A DNA stretch of 5,878 nt, from the NCBI GenBank assembly GCA_007119835.1, contig SKOX01000071.1, positions 1-5,878 of the forward strand, read 5' to 3'. Of this stretch, positions 5,868-5,878 are shown piece after piece. The notes below the pieces were generated by a model. The model did not search any database, was not told the DNA's origin, and saw nothing but the letters and a program-made list of their open reading frames with translations. Source of the stretch: Paracoccaceae bacterium (GTDB taxonomy: Bacteria > Pseudomonadota > Alphaproteobacteria > Rhodobacterales > Rhodobacteraceae). Numbering within the stretch: the stretch's first letter is position 1; every line of letters begins with the position of its first letter. The position numbers and the translations under genes are program-made.

Positions 5868-5878
5868 GCGGCTCGAGC

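Overview
The window is a G+C-rich chromosomal segment (roughly 70% G+C) of ordinary housekeeping character, most likely from an alphaproteobacterium, perhaps Hyphomicrobiales. The assignment rests on the alr and dnaB protein signatures (for example the PHQ...[10 protein letters not shown]-terminal block of Alr and the DnaB linker), and on a dnaB - alr - MlaE-type permease order that I recall from that class. I could not confirm the genus.

Layout: the minus strand reads dnaB (2123-3607, replicative helicase), then alr (840-1913, alanine racemase), then mlaE (1-725, lipid-transport ABC permease, cut by the window's left edge). The plus strand reads a DUF2270 membrane protein (3797-4480), then a hexameric-type glutamate dehydrogenase (4617-5867). 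The two groups diverge from a 189-bp spacer (3608-3796). All five genes look intact and carry their expected motifs, apart from the edge truncation of mlaE.

The genes do not form a single pathway. dnaB serves replication, alr supplies D-alanine for peptidoglycan, mlaE belongs to an outer-membrane lipid asymmetry or retrograde lipid transport system, and the dehydrogenase links 2-oxoglutarate and ammonia to glutamate. The DUF2270 protein has no known function.

I found no mobile element, CRISPR array, toxin system or other obviously new protein system. The unusual material is non-coding. First, a low-G+C patch upstream of alr holds five CATA-containing hexamers spaced exactly 11 bp apart (2026-2075). 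This looks like a head-to-tail binding array for a regulator. Second, five copies of a 26-bp hairpin-forming tandem repeat (736-865) fill the alr-mlaE junction and provide the last codons and stop of alr. Weaker inverted repeats lie in the dnaB/DUF2270 divergent spacer and in the leader of the dehydrogenase gene.
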